Positions 1 to 8,194 are shown, numbered from the stretch's first letter. The stretch: DNA of 64,000 nt from Neoasaia chiangmaiensis (GCF_002005465.1 NZ_CP014691.1:2116501-2180500); one strand, 5' to 3'. A program made the numbers and translations. Notes: generated by a model from the sequence alone, not told the origin.

Positions 1-102
1 AAGCTGGTGAACTACAGGGTGCCGTCAGGCATGGACGCTGCGCCGCCGCCGAAAGAGGCGGCGGAAGTGCAAACCGGCGCGGCCAGCAAACAGGGCGAGT
101 AG
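1..102 (+). CDS. C-terminal end of an unidentified protein (5' truncated by window edge)
   Basis: Open frame from base 1 to a TAG at 100-102 gives 33 residues, rich in Ala, Pro and Glu near the end, with no recognisable motif. The start lies before the window. It is convergent with the minus-strand Trm112 gene that follows. I do not recognise the family; the frame is supported only by being open to the edge and by stopping cleanly before the next gene. Confidence 0.45.
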   Translation, partial: KLVNYRVPSGMDAAPPPKEAAEVQTGAASKQGE

Positions 103-133
103 CGCGCCCTGCCTGCATCGTCCGGCGTGCCGC

Positions 134-313
134 TCAGTTGTCGAGCTGGCGCGCCTCTTCCGGCAGCATGACGGGAATGCCGTCACGCACCGGATAGGCA
201 AGATGCGCGCGGGGGCTGATGAGTTCCTGCGCTTCGCGGTCGTATTGCAGCGGCCCTTTGGTGACGGGACAGACAAGCATCGAAAGCAGGCGGGGGTCGA
301 GTTCGGTCGTCAT
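134..313 (-). CDS. Trm112 family protein (UPF0434)
   Basis: A 59-residue protein with the Trm112/UPF0434 pattern: an N-terminal [18 protein letters not shown] stretch and a C-terminal [16 protein letters not shown]. Eukaryotic Trm112 activates methyltransferases; the bacterial role is less defined. The family usually has paired cysteines, but only one is visible here. I chose the ATG at 313 because an AGGAA sits just upstream; it falls right after the stop of the LON-domain gene, so the two are probably co-transcribed and translationally coupled. Confidence 0.85.
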   Translation of the reverse strand: MTTELDPRLLSMLVCPVTKGPLQYDREAQELISPRAHLAYPVRDGIPVMLPEEARQLDN

Positions 314-314
314 A

Positions 315-1022
315 TCATTCCTCATAGTCATCATCGTCATCGGGATCGACGTCTTCTTCCAGAAGGGTGAACAGCACTTCCGCTCGCGCGTCGATCGTGT
401 CGGCTTCCAGCAAGGCCTGTTTTTCGTCGGCGCTGAAAGGCACGAGCATCGGCAGGACGACGAGAAGCGTGTCGTCCTCCATCTGCTCGATGACGGTCCA
501 GCTCGTGCGGAGTTGATGCGCGGCGAAATAGCGCTTGAGCGATTCCATCAGGCGGTCGCGATCGATGGGCGCCGGTTCAAGTTCCGTCAGGTCGGCGGCG
601 TAACCGGAGGCGTCGATGTTGGCGATGCGATAGCCGCGGGGCCCGTCCGACTCGCGCAGGATACGGAAACGCGCAACGCCGCTCAGCGTGATGGCGAAGG
701 TGCCGTCCGCACGTTCGGTGAAAGCCGTGATACGACCGAGGCAGCCGACCTGATAGAGCGGCGGCGCGGGTTCGTCATCGGCTTCATCGCGCGGTTGCAC
801 CATGCCGATCAGGCGGTTGCCGGCCAGCGCGTCCTCGATCAGCGCGATGTAACGCGGCTCGAAGACGTTCAGCGGCAGCTTGCCCCAGGGCAGGAGCAGC
901 GCGCCGGAGAGGGGGAAAAGCCCGACCTGCGCCGGAATGTCGGCCAGCGTGGCCTCGTGCAGGCGCGGCAGGCGGCGGGGGATATCGTCCCCGCCAAAGA
1001 CGTCGCCGGAAGTTTCGCTCAT
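315..1022 (-). CDS. LON peptidase substrate-binding domain protein
   Basis: A 235-residue protein matching the N-terminal substrate-recognition domain of Lon (PUA-like fold) without ATPase or protease domains. Visible family features are [20 protein letters not shown] followed by [12 protein letters not shown] and a GCLGRI motif. The acidic DDDDDYEE tail is notable. Its ATG overlaps the thioredoxin stop by 4 bp (ATGA), and it is followed at once by the Trm112 gene, a three-gene cluster common in Alphaproteobacteria. A role in protein quality control beside the thioredoxin-like chaperone is inference. Confidence 0.88.
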   Translation of the reverse strand: MSETSGDVFGGDDIPRRLPRLHEATLADIPAQVGLFPLSGALLLPWGKLPLNVFEPRYIALIEDALAGNRLIGMVQPRDEADDEPAPPLYQVGCLGRITAFTERADGTFAITLSGVARFRILRESDGPRGYRIANIDASGYAADLTELEPAPIDRDRLMESLKRYFAAHQLRTSWTVIEQMEDDTLLVVLPMLVPFSADEKQALLEADTIDARAEVLFTLLEEDVDPDDDDDYEE

Positions 1023-1996
1023 GCGAAAAGCATGGCCGACAGCTTGCGGCGCGCCGGCAGGGTGGCCGGGTCGGCATTACCCCAGGCCTCGAAGAAGCGC
1101 AGCAGTTCGGTCTTGGCCGCGCCGTTGTTCCAGTCGCGGTCCGTCCTGATGATGTCGAGCAGCGCCTGCGCCGCTTCCGCACGCTGACCGGCACCGTTCA
1201 GCGCGCCGGCCAGCCTGAAGCGAAGCGTATGGTCGCCGGGGCTTGCGGCCAGTTCCGTCCGCAGCCCATCCAGTGCGGCAGCGGCGGCGCGGCCTTCCTG
1301 ATGCAGGGCCAATGCTGCACGGGCCCCGCTGACTTCCGGGTGATCGGCCAGCTTGGCGGGAACCTGGCTCAGCGCCTCGGCGGCCCCCGCATCGTCGTCC
1401 AGCGCGATCAGCGCGCGGATCATGCCGCCCCAGCCATCCGGATTCTCCGGCTCGATCTCCAGAAGGGAGGCGAACAATCCGACCGCTTCCTCGGCACGGT
1501 TCTCCTGTAACGCGGTGCGCGCGGCGGCAAGGATGTCGGCGCTGGGCATGGCGCCGCCGGTCAATTTCAGCAGCGCCTCGATGAAGCGCTTCACTTCGCT
1601 CTCCGGTTGCGCGCCCTGGATCAGGTCGACGATCTGGCCCTTGTAAAACGCGGCCACCAGCGGGATCGACTGGATCGGCAGGCCGATCTGCGCCAGTTGC
1701 CCGGCGAGGGCCTGGTTGGCCTCGATATCCACCTTGACCAGCTTGACGCGTCCGCCAGCCGCCGTGACCACCTTTTCCAGAACAGGCGTGAACTGGCGGC
1801 AGGGACCACACCACGGTGCCCAGAAGTCCACCAGGACTGGCAGGTCGCGGCTGGCATCCAGCACTTCCGGCATGAAGCTGCGCTGGTCGGCATCCACGAT
1901 CATCACACTGCCGGCCTGGGGTGGCGCAGGTGTGTCGCTGATGAAGGAGGAGCCGGGTTGCTGACTGCCGCGCGGCTGTCCGATGAGATGATCCAT
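1019..1996 (-). CDS. Thioredoxin-fold co-chaperone with TPR tail (CnoX/YbbN type)
   Basis: 325 residues: an N-terminal thioredoxin domain (about 35-140) with active site WCGPC at 62-66, then a helical TPR-like C-terminal half. This architecture is that of CnoX/YbbN, a cytosolic holdase-type chaperedoxin. Unlike E. coli CnoX, both redox cysteines (C63, C66) are present, so oxidoreductase activity is likely (inference). A GAGGAC lies about 9 bases before the ATG. It is the first gene of the minus-strand thioredoxin/LON/Trm112 operon. Confidence 0.88.
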   Translation of the reverse strand: MDHLIGQPRGSQQPGSSFISDTPAPPQAGSVMIVDADQRSFMPEVLDASRDLPVLVDFWAPWCGPCRQFTPVLEKVVTAAGGRVKLVKVDIEANQALAGQLAQIGLPIQSIPLVAAFYKGQIVDLIQGAQPESEVKRFIEALLKLTGGAMPSADILAAARTALQENRAEEAVGLFASLLEIEPENPDGWGGMIRALIALDDDAGAAEALSQVPAKLADHPEVSGARAALALHQEGRAAAAALDGLRTELAASPGDHTLRFRLAGALNGAGQRAEAAQALLDIIRTDRDWNNGAAKTELLRFFEAWGNADPATLPARRKLSAMLFA

Positions 1997-2186
1997 AAAA
2001 AAGCAGTCCTCGTTCGACGTCGATGCAGCCGATGGCCGCTGAATTGCTGTCTAAGATCGGCGCGCGGACGCGATGACGCAAGGTGAATGCGCTGCGTTCC
2101 CGATCTTCGTGAAAAAAATCCGCTTTTTCCGCTTCGAGGCTCTTGCGTCCGGAAGCCGACTCCCGTATTCACCCCTCCAACGGAGT

Positions 2187-2261
2187 GCGGGCGTAGCTCA
2201 GGGGTAGAGCACAACCTTGCCAAGGTTGGGGTCGTGGGTTCGAATCCCATCGCCCGCTCCA
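2187..2261 (+). tRNA. tRNA-Gly (GCC)
   Basis: Full cloverleaf of 75 nt with encoded CCA. The acceptor pair is GCGGGCG/CGCCCGC, the anticodon loop TTGCCAA gives anticodon GCC (2219-2221), and the T arm carries GGTTCGAATCC. Its 3' part from 2217 is repeated at 8148-8194, marking it as the integration target of the following island. Confidence 0.97.
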
Positions 2262-2263
2262 GA
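2217..2263 (+). repeat. attL-like copy of 47-bp direct repeat (3' end of tRNA-Gly)
   Basis: The 47 bases from the anticodon loop to two bases past CCA recur identically at 8148-8194. Only this copy lies within a complete tRNA. An identity segment formed by a tRNA 3' end is the usual attachment site of tyrosine-integrase elements. Confidence 0.85.
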
Positions 2264-2291
2264 TTCTCTCAAGAAAATTGGGCGGTTAGAG

Positions 2292-2313
2292 CGGTTCTTC
2301 GGGGCCGTTTTTT
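2292..2313 (+). terminator. Rho-independent terminator after tRNA-Gly
   Basis: CGGTTC and GGGCCG can pair (with two G-U pairs) around a TTCG tetraloop, followed by six T residues. It lies 30 bases past the tRNA end, in the right orientation to end the tRNA transcript. Confidence 0.6.
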
Positions 2314-2561
2314 GCTTCCCCGCCCTCGTCAGGCTGACCGGGGAAGCAGGGGGGAAGCAAACGGCGGCGTATTCGCGGCCGCTTCCGGATACTGGCGGCA
2401 TGGACCGTCTCCCTTATTCAGCGTGTCATGAGCGGAGTGTTTCCGCTGCCATGACGGCTCTTGCAATCGATCGCAATCCGACAGCCGACGCGACACGTTT
2501 CACCGAATGCGACGCCCGCAACAGAGTTCTGTCCCTTTCAACTCGGGGGTGGTTTTGCTGA

Positions 2562-2590
2562 GGCTGTGTCCCGTAGCGTGGTGTAGGAGC
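2562..2590 (+). repeat. Left 29-bp terminal inverted repeat of the IS256-family element
   Basis: Begins GGCTGTGTCCCGTAGCG and is the exact reverse complement of 3222-3250 over 29 bases. Confidence 0.9.
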
Positions 2591-2616
2591 ACCGATCCTC
2601 GACGGGTCCGAGGTTA

Positions 2617-3171
2617 TCAGGCGGCCACGGGGGGCATGCGGATTATGGGATTATGGCTTATGGCGGCCAGTCCTTCCAGCGTCATGTAGCGTCGGCAGAC
2701 GGCCCACTCGTCGTTCTGTTCGAGCATCAAGGCGCCGACCAGCCGGCTGACCTGGCTTTTGGAGACGCCGCCGGCCCCCATGGCGCGGACGAGGTCATCG
2801 ACCGATCGCGTGGAAATCCCCTGCACATAGGCTTCCTGGATCACGGCCAGCAACGCCTTTTCCGCTGTCCGGCGCGGCTCGAGGAAGGTCGGGAAATAGC
2901 TGCCCTTGCGCAGCTTCGGTATCGCGAGTTCGACCGTCCCTGCCCGCGTGTCCCAGTTCCGGGCGCGATAGCCATTACGCTACGCCGATCGGGATGCCGA
3001 ACGCACGCCCAATGGCGCACCGGTCCGGGCCTCGACCTCCATTTCCATCATCCGGTCGGCAGCGAACGCCAGCATCTCGCGCACGAAATCACCGTCAGAC
3101 GCTTGCTCCACAAGCTCCAGCAGCGCCATCTTGTCGTCGGTCATCGTCAGGTCCTTCAGGTTCGTTGTCAC
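2617..3171 (-). pseudogene. IS256-family (Mutator) transposase remnant
   Basis: Read on the minus strand in one frame. The N-terminal part (MTTNLKDLTMTDDKMALL onward) is interrupted by an in-frame TAG at 2980-2982 where the family usually has CAG (Gln) before RNGYR. It resumes as [18 protein letters not shown], then [16 protein letters not shown] and SKSQVSRL, and jumps directly to the C-terminal [14 protein letters not shown]. The catalytic DDE middle is missing. The junction lies where both ancestral segments encode Arg-Leu, which suggests deletion by short homology (inference from family knowledge). Confidence 0.85.
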
Positions 3172-3221
3172 ATCCGAACCCTACCAAAGACCGGCGATGG
3201 CCGCCTCAGCAGCCAAAACTC

Positions 3222-3250
3222 GCTCCTACACCACGCTACGGGACACAGCC
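3222..3250 (-). repeat. Right 29-bp terminal inverted repeat of the IS256-family element
   Basis: Ends CTACGGGACACAGCC and is the exact reverse complement of 2562-2590. Confidence 0.9.
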
Positions 3251-3304
3251 AGGTTCTAATCGCATACGATGGGGAAGCAATAATTACATAACGTAATCTC
3301 ACTT

Positions 3305-3323
3305 GCAAATGACTCTCAATAAC
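3305..3323 (+). promoter_or_regulatory. Fur-box-like site upstream of the siderophore receptor
   Basis: GCAAATGACTCTCAATAAC matches the Fur-type 19-mer GCAAATGATTCTCATTTGC at 15 of 19 positions by eye, about 50 bases before the receptor ATG. A second dyad, ATTAC-ATAAC-GTAAT, lies at 3283-3297. Iron repression of the cassette is inference. Confidence 0.45.
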
Positions 3324-3372
3324 GATACGAGCCCTGAGCCAACAACGGCATGAGACAACGTTGAGGACGGGT

Positions 3373-5559
3373 ATGCATCGCAGCCGGGTTATTTGTTTGA
3401 TCCCTTTTTCGCTTATCTTCGGTGGAGAGGCTTTTGCCGCCGATCAGCAGGAAAAGGCCGGGCAGCCGCATCAACGAGGGACATCCGCTGCCAGGCAGAG
3501 CCCGGCTCAGGCCGCCACGGTCGAAAGACTGGAAGTGCGTGGGCGGAGACCAGCGACCATTGCGTCCTCGGCTACAAAAAACGATACGCCTCTCATCGAA
3601 ACCGCCCAGTCGGTTACGGTTGTCACCCGTAACGAAATGGATATTCGAGGGGTACTGAACCTTAATCAGGCTGTACGGTATACGGCTGGTATCACACCAG
3701 ATCTCCGTGGTGGGGAGGGCTCGCGTTATGATCAGTTCCTGCTGCGCGGATTTATGGTTCCGACCTTCCTCGATGGGCTGAAGCTTCAGGATAGTCCGAC
3801 CGGATATGCGGTGGCGCAGACCGATACGTCCCGGCTCGATCGGGTAGAGATTCTCAAGGGGCCGGCTTCGGCTCTCTACGGTCAATCCAGCCCCGGCGGC
3901 CTCGTTGCGTTATCCAGCAAATTGCCGACGGACCGGCAGTCCTATGGCGGTGTCAACGCGACCGGTGGCATGTTCGATCTCTATCGCGTCGATGCGGATG
4001 TCGGGGGGTGGGCGACGAAAGACGGGCTGGTTCGCTATCGCGTCTATGGAACCGTCAATGGTCAGCATACCCAGTTGAGCCGCACGGGAAGCCGACGTTT
4101 CAGCATCAGCCCCGCCTTCACATTTGGCGGTGATGGGCCGACGACGTTGACGCTGCTGGGTAATTATCAATACGACCCGGAGAACGGGAGTTACGGCGGT
4201 GTTCCTCTGGTTGGTTCATTGAAGCCGGCACCGTTCGGTTATCTGCCGCGGAATTTCTATGATGGCGATGTGCCATATGAGAAGTTCAATCGGCGCCAGG
4301 GGGCGATCACCTATATTTTCAATCATCGTTTCAATAACGATTGGGTTTTCACGACGCGAGGACGTTACGATGATGTCAAGACGCAGTATCGAAGCGTCTA
4401 TAACAGCGGCTATTATATCGATGATGAAACGCTGGCGCGATCAGCGTTCGGCACCAACGAGCATACGCATAACCTGACGTTCGACAGCCAGTTCAAAGGG
4501 CATGTCCGAACGGGGCCTTTGCGCCACACGATGATGTTCGGTTTCGATTACATGCAGCAGCGTGCGACAGAATTGGGGTTCTACGGCAGTGCGCCAAGCC
4601 TGAACGTCTTCCACCCGGATTATGACATGAACATTCCGGCTGCGAGTCCCTATGTGGACTATCTGACGAACTCCCATCAGATCGGCGTTTACGGGCAGGA
4701 TGAAATCCGCTGGAAGGGACTGATCCTGACGGGAAGTTTGCGTAACGACTGGTATCGCTCGCATCAGATCGAGCATCTTTCCGGATCGGATACCCGGGAA
4801 AACCCAAGCCAGATCACGTGGCGCGCTTCGGGTCTGTATCATTTCGATTTCGGCCTTTCGCCTTATATCAGCTACTCGACCTCCTTTCAGCCCCAATCCG
4901 GCATCGTCTCCAACGATGGCGGCGCGACGCTTCGCCAGGCTGACCCGTCGATCGGCAAGCAGCTTGAAGGTGGTGTGAAATATCAGATTCCGGGCACGCC
5001 GATCCTGTTGACGGCGGCGGGATTTCATATCGAACAGACCAATGTTCTCGTATCCGGCGTCAATACTGGCTACAGCACTGAAAGTGGCCTGGTCCACTCG
5101 GACGGCTTCGAATTCGAGGCGCATGTGGAGGCCTACAAGAACCTGATGATCACCGCGGCGGTGAGCACGCAGAAGGTACGCGACGATTCTACCGGAAAGC
5201 CGTTGATCCAGTCGGGCCGGGGGAATGCATCGCTCTTCGCTTTCTACACTGTACCGAAGGGTCGCATGAAGGGCTTCGGCTTCGGGGGTGGCATGCGGTA
5301 CACCTCGAAATCCTATGGTGGCGAGGCCGATTACGGCAGCGTATGGGTGCCGCAATATGCCGTGTTCGATGCTTCCGTGCGCTATGACCTGACGAACCTG
5401 TCTCATACGCTGCGTGGGTGGACGGTCGGCGCAAGCGTGCGCAATCTGTTCGACAGGAACTTCATCGCCAACTGTCTGAGCTATGCATCCTATGGCCAGG
5501 AGTTCTGCTACTACGGTGAACGCCGCAATGCGCAGGCCAATATTGGCTATAGCTGGTAA
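3373..5559 (+). CDS. TonB-dependent siderophore receptor
   Basis: About 728 residues from the ATG at 3373, chosen over the upstream TTG because AGGACGG precedes it. An N-terminal signal peptide ends near AFA (residue 22). A plug domain follows (TPLIETAQSVTVVTRNEM, LRGF, RVEILKGPASALYGQSSPGG), then a long beta-barrel with aromatic-rich strands ending in ...NIGYSW, the usual terminal aromatic of outer-membrane barrels. No N-terminal STN signalling domain is visible. It heads a four-gene iron cassette; ferric-siderophore uptake is family-based, the ligand is unknown. Confidence 0.93.
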   Translation: MHRSRVICLIPFSLIFGGEAFAADQQEKAGQPHQRGTSAARQSPAQAATVERLEVRGRRPATIASSATKNDTPLIETAQSVTVVTRNEMDIRGVLNLNQAVRYTAGITPDLRGGEGSRYDQFLLRGFMVPTFLDGLKLQDSPTGYAVAQTDTSRLDRVEILKGPASALYGQSSPGGLVALSSKLPTDRQSYGGVNATGGMFDLYRVDADVGGWATKDGLVRYRVYGTVNGQHTQLSRTGSRRFSISPAFTFGGDGPTTLTLLGNYQYDPENGSYGGVPLVGSLKPAPFGYLPRNFYDGDVPYEKFNRRQGAITYIFNHRFNNDWVFTTRGRYDDVKTQYRSVYNSGYYIDDETLARSAFGTNEHTHNLTFDSQFKGHVRTGPLRHTMMFGFDYMQQRATELGFYGSAPSLNVFHPDYDMNIPAASPYVDYLTNSHQIGVYGQDEIRWKGLILTGSLRNDWYRSHQIEHLSGSDTRENPSQITWRASGLYHFDFGLSPYISYSTSFQPQSGIVSNDGGATLRQADPSIGKQLEGGVKYQIPGTPILLTAAGFHIEQTNVLVSGVNTGYSTESGLVHSDGFEFEAHVEAYKNLMITAAVSTQKVRDDSTGKPLIQSGRGNASLFAFYTVPKGRMKGFGFGGGMRYTSKSYGGEADYGSVWVPQYAVFDASVRYDLTNLSHTLRGWTVGASVRNLFDRNFIANCLSYASYGQEFCYYGERRNAQANIGYSW

Positions 5560-5845
5560 AATCCTCACGGTCGGCCGGGACCATCGCGACCTTATCCTTC
5601 GATTGTTGGTCGCGCTTCCCGGTGGTTATTCGCTTGCCGGCCTTGGGGGCGTCTGCCTGAGCCTCTGGTTGCCGCTTTCGCGGGCGGATGACGCCATGGC
5701 TGGCATTCTCTTCGGGCTCGTCATCTGGCCGGTCGTGTTTATCGTTTCATTCGGACTGTCCAGCGTGCGGCGCTTGCTGGCAGGGCTTGCCGGAGGTCTG
5801 CTGGTGCTCGCTCTCTTGACGATCGAAAGCGGGTGGCGACCATGA
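5528..5845 (+). CDS. DUF3649-type small membrane protein
   Basis: About 105 residues with three likely membrane segments (LLVALPGGYSLAGLGGVCLS, GILFGLVIWPVVFIVSF, LLAGLAGGLLVLALLT). Position and topology fit DUF3649 iron-cassette proteins, which sit between a TonB receptor and a PepSY protein. The ATG at 5528 overlaps the receptor end by 32 bp; a later start is possible. It ends with an ATGA overlap into the PepSY gene. Inner membrane; biochemical role unknown. Confidence 0.7.
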   Translation: MRRPILAIAGKILTVGRDHRDLILRLLVALPGGYSLAGLGGVCLSLWLPLSRADDAMAGILFGLVIWPVVFIVSFGLSSVRRLLAGLAGGLLVLALLTIESGWRP

Positions 5846-7305
5846 AGGAGACATTTCGGGCGTCGATGGCGTGGCTGCATACAGCCCTTGGATTGACCAC
5901 CGGCTGGGTGCTTTATGCCATTGCGTTGTCCGGCGCGCTGAGTGTTTTTCGACAAGCCATCAATTTATGGGCTCGTCCGGAACTGGGGGCGGCATCCGTG
6001 GATGCCGTTCAGGCCGATAGCCTTGCCATCGCGTGGCTTAATCGGCATGCGGCATCGTCGGGCGCGTGGTATCTGGGAAGCGCAACGGCGGACGCGCCTT
6101 TCGCGAGCGCCATCTGGTCCGATCCACATGGCAGGTTTCTGCAACGTGTTTTCGATCCGTCAAGCAGCAGTCCGGAAGGTATTCGCGACACGCTGGGCGG
6201 CGAATTTTTCTATCGCTTCCATTTCGAGCTTCAGTTGCCCTATCCATGGGGGCGGTTGATTGCGGCGGTCGCGGCACTGGCGATGGTTGCGGGACTGATC
6301 ACGGGAATCGTCATCCACCGACGGATGTTTGCCGATTTCTTTACGTTCCGGATGCGGCGTGGACAGCGAAGTTGGCTCGATGCCCATAATCTTCTTGGCG
6401 TCGCGGCGCTGCCGTTTCATCTGATGATCTCCTTTACAGGCGCCGTCATGCTGGGGTCGTTGCTCCTGCCCTGGAGTACGCAGGCGATCTATCGGCATGA
6501 CATCGCAAGCTCGTTCACCGATCTGAACCCTGCGTTGTATTCACGGCCGGTTCTGGGTCAGCCGGGGCGGCTTGCACCCATGGCGCCATTGCTGCGGGAG
6601 TCGGAACGACGCTTTGAGGGTGCCGGGATTGCGCAGATCTACGTGACCAATCCGGCTGATCGTGCCTCCGTGGTGGCCGTCATCGCCGGTAACGATGGTG
6701 TGGTCAGCACGGCAGTGCGAACCCTGATTTTCGATGGCCCGACAGGTCGGCTGATCAGCGAACACGTGGAGAAAAGACCGGTCATTGGCGCTTATGCCCT
6801 CCTCTATGGCTTACACGTGGCGCGTTTTGCGCCGTGCCTTGCGCGATGGCTTTATTTCCTGTCCGGTTTGATGTTGGCGGGCGTGATCGGCAGCGGCATG
6901 CATCTCTGGGTGATCAAGCGGCTGCGGCGACAATCGCACCTCGGGCATCGAATTGCCGGACGGCTGAATACGGGCGTGCTGGCCGGGGCACCTTTGGGCT
7001 TTGCCACGTTTTTTCTGGCCAATCGAATTCTGCCATCCATGATGGCCGGCCGTGCCCGGTATGAGGTCCAGTCGGTTTTCATCGTCTGGGCGATGGCCAT
7101 TGTTTTCGCATTCCTGCGCCGCCCGGCACGTGCGTGGCCGGAATTGTGGGGCTGCAATGCGTTGGCCTGCATGACCATCGCCCTGCTGGGTGCGCCCTGG
7201 CATAAGCCGGTCGCCATTGGCGTCAGTCTGACGGCTCTCGTGCTGGCGGGCGCTTTCGGTTATGCGGCCGGACGATCCGCAGCGCGGAAGGTGTTCGCAA
7301 TATGA
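5842..7305 (+). CDS. PepSY-associated TM-helix (PiuB-type) iron-uptake protein
   Basis: 487 residues. First helix near 10-35 (WLHTALGLTTGWVLYAIALS), a periplasmic PepSY-like region, then paired helices (LIAAVAALAMVAGLITGIVI; FHLMISFTGAVMLGS) and a C-terminal group of about four helices. The conserved histidines (HTALGL, HRRMF, HNLLGV) fit the PepSY_TM family, proposed to act as inner-membrane siderophore reductases. The start is the ATG in ATGA with the previous gene; a GTG nine bases upstream is possible. It is coupled again by ATGA to the next gene. Confidence 0.85.
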   Translation: MKETFRASMAWLHTALGLTTGWVLYAIALSGALSVFRQAINLWARPELGAASVDAVQADSLAIAWLNRHAASSGAWYLGSATADAPFASAIWSDPHGRFLQRVFDPSSSSPEGIRDTLGGEFFYRFHFELQLPYPWGRLIAAVAALAMVAGLITGIVIHRRMFADFFTFRMRRGQRSWLDAHNLLGVAALPFHLMISFTGAVMLGSLLLPWSTQAIYRHDIASSFTDLNPALYSRPVLGQPGRLAPMAPLLRESERRFEGAGIAQIYVTNPADRASVVAVIAGNDGVVSTAVRTLIFDGPTGRLISEHVEKRPVIGAYALLYGLHVARFAPCLARWLYFLSGLMLAGVIGSGMHLWVIKRLRRQSHLGHRIAGRLNTGVLAGAPLGFATFFLANRILPSMMAGRARYEVQSVFIVWAMAIVFAFLRRPARAWPELWGCNALACMTIALLGAPWHKPVAIGVSLTALVLAGAFGYAAGRSAARKVFAI

Positions 7306-7652
7306 TCGGCGTGGGCGTTCTCTGCGGGCAGGGGGGCATGCTGCTGCTTGCCGCAGGTTCGATACGTGGTGGCAGCGTTATCTCCCGTCGCGTGCCATCG
7401 GTATTCTTCCGGCGGATGCTGCAATCGGGCGGCGTTGGATTGATGGGGTTGAGCCTTTGGCTTCAGTTGCACAATGCCGCAACGCCTGCCATCTCCCTGC
7501 TTGTCTGGATTGGTATCGTCAGTATCGAAATTCTGACGACGGCCTTGGTTCAGACCGGCCTTGACCGTCGCAGGGAATCTCCTCTTGGGGCGCGTGCCTT
7601 AAAGCGGGGAGGACAGGAGCGTCTGGGCCTGTTGCATGAGCGGCAACCATAG
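7302..7652 (+). CDS. DUF3325-type small membrane protein
   Basis: 116 residues with about three membrane segments (VGVLCGQGGMLLLAAGSI, GGVGLMGLSLWLQL, LLVWIGIVSIEILTTALV). Size and place after a PepSY protein fit DUF3325, the usual fourth member of this cassette. The last 25 or so residues are hydrophilic and overlap the opposite-strand remnant at 7599, so the original C-terminus may have been changed at that junction. Confidence 0.65.
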   Translation: MIGVGVLCGQGGMLLLAAGSIRGGSVISRRVPSVFFRRMLQSGGVGLMGLSLWLQLHNAATPAISLLVWIGIVSIEILTTALVQTGLDRRRESPLGARALKRGGQERLGLLHERQP

Positions 7653-7829
7653 ATCCGGCCGGATGGTATCGACCACGCGAGTGGGATCGGCGAATGAGGC
7701 GATCGTACCATGGGCGACATTCCGGGCGACACGCTGGATCGTTGGGCTATCCTGCGTGGGATGAGGATGGACGACCAATGCCTGCGCGCTGCCAAGCGCG
7801 GCGAGACGATGTGACAGGGCAGCGATCTC
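7599..7829 (-). pseudogene. C-terminal remnant of an unidentified gene
   Basis: The minus-strand frame gives a coherent stretch (PAEIAALSHRLAALGSAQA ... SFADPTRVVDTIRPDLWLPL ... QTLLSSPL) ending in a stop. It loses coherence upstream near 7830, where a plus-strand MFS remnant begins. It looks like the 3' end of a real gene cut off by rearrangement. I do not recognise the family. Confidence 0.4.
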
Positions 7830-7835
7830 GGCGGG

Positions 7836-8062
7836 GTGCAACGGTGTCTCGCCGCCAGCTATTTCGTCATGAGCTATCTGGCCTTCAGCGCGCCCGCCTT
7901 CGTCGCGGGTTTTGCCGTTCGCGCATGCGGTCTGCGGTCTGCGGTCTGCGGACGACGACCGACGCTTATGTTGCGCTTCTTCTGATGCTGACAGCACTCA
8001 CGCTGCGCGGTCTGAGCCGGGACAGAGTGATGACCGACGCTTGTTCTGCTCCGTTGCGTTGA
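7836..8062 (+). pseudogene. C-terminal remnant of an MFS transporter
   Basis: The plus strand reads GVQRCLAASYFVMSYLAFSA then PAFVAGFAVRACGLR, typical of late helices of MFS permeases. It continues in another frame as TTTDAYVALLLMLTALTLRG. The switch lies exactly in a tandem TGCGGTC array (7926-7951). Removing two 7-bp copies (14 bp) would rejoin the two frames. The rest of the gene is missing. Being beside a siderophore cassette, it may have been a siderophore or drug exporter (inference). Confidence 0.6.
7926..7951 (+). repeat. 3.7-copy tandem repeat of TGCGGTC
   Basis: Three perfect 7-bp units followed by TGCGG. This is a slippage-prone array that coincides with the frameshift in the MFS remnant. 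Confidence 0.85.
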
Positions 8063-8147
8063 TCCGGACAGTTGTGGCGTTACAGGGGGCTGGCTTATAG
8101 GGCTTTCGGATAGAAAAAGATGCCCTGGCGTAGTTTGCCTTTTCGGG

Positions 8148-8194
8148 TTGCCAAGGTTGGGGTCGTGGGTTCGAATCCCATCGCCCGCTCCAGA
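8148..8194 (+). repeat. attR-like copy of the 47-bp tRNA-Gly repeat
   Basis: Identical over 47 bases to 2217-2263. No acceptor 5' strand or D arm precedes it, so it is a tRNA fragment, not a gene. It marks the right end of the island. Confidence 0.85.

Larger units (their letters stand above)
2562..3250 (-). mobile_element. Internally deleted IS256-family insertion sequence
   Basis: A 689-bp element with perfect 29-bp terminal inverted repeats, against about 1.3-1.4 kb for intact IS256-family elements. The interior is a minus-strand transposase gene lacking its catalytic middle. I see no 8-9 bp target duplication: flanks read tttgctga on the left and aggttcta on the right. Ends look intact, so it could still be moved by a transposase supplied in trans. 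Confidence 0.85.
2217..8194. mobile_element. 6 kb tRNA-Gly genomic island carrying an iron-uptake cassette
   Basis: Bounded by the 47-bp direct repeat at 2217-2263 and 8148-8194. Contents in order: about 300 bp with no recognisable gene (2264-2561), an IS256-family remnant, the TonB receptor/DUF3649/PepSY/DUF3325 cassette, and two broken gene remnants. No integrase or excisionase is present, so the island either lost it or was mobilised in trans (inference). Confidence 0.75.

Noticed and set aside
2554-3258. Target-site duplication of the IS256-family element
   Set aside because: The 8-bp flanks differ (tttgctga versus aggttcta).
4441-5568. Minus-strand frame of 375 codons opposite the TonB receptor
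   Set aside because: Antisense shadow of a well-supported receptor gene.
8148-8194. Second tRNA-Gly gene
   Set aside because: Only the anticodon loop to CCA part is present; no acceptor 5' strand or D arm. Treated as attachment-site copy.
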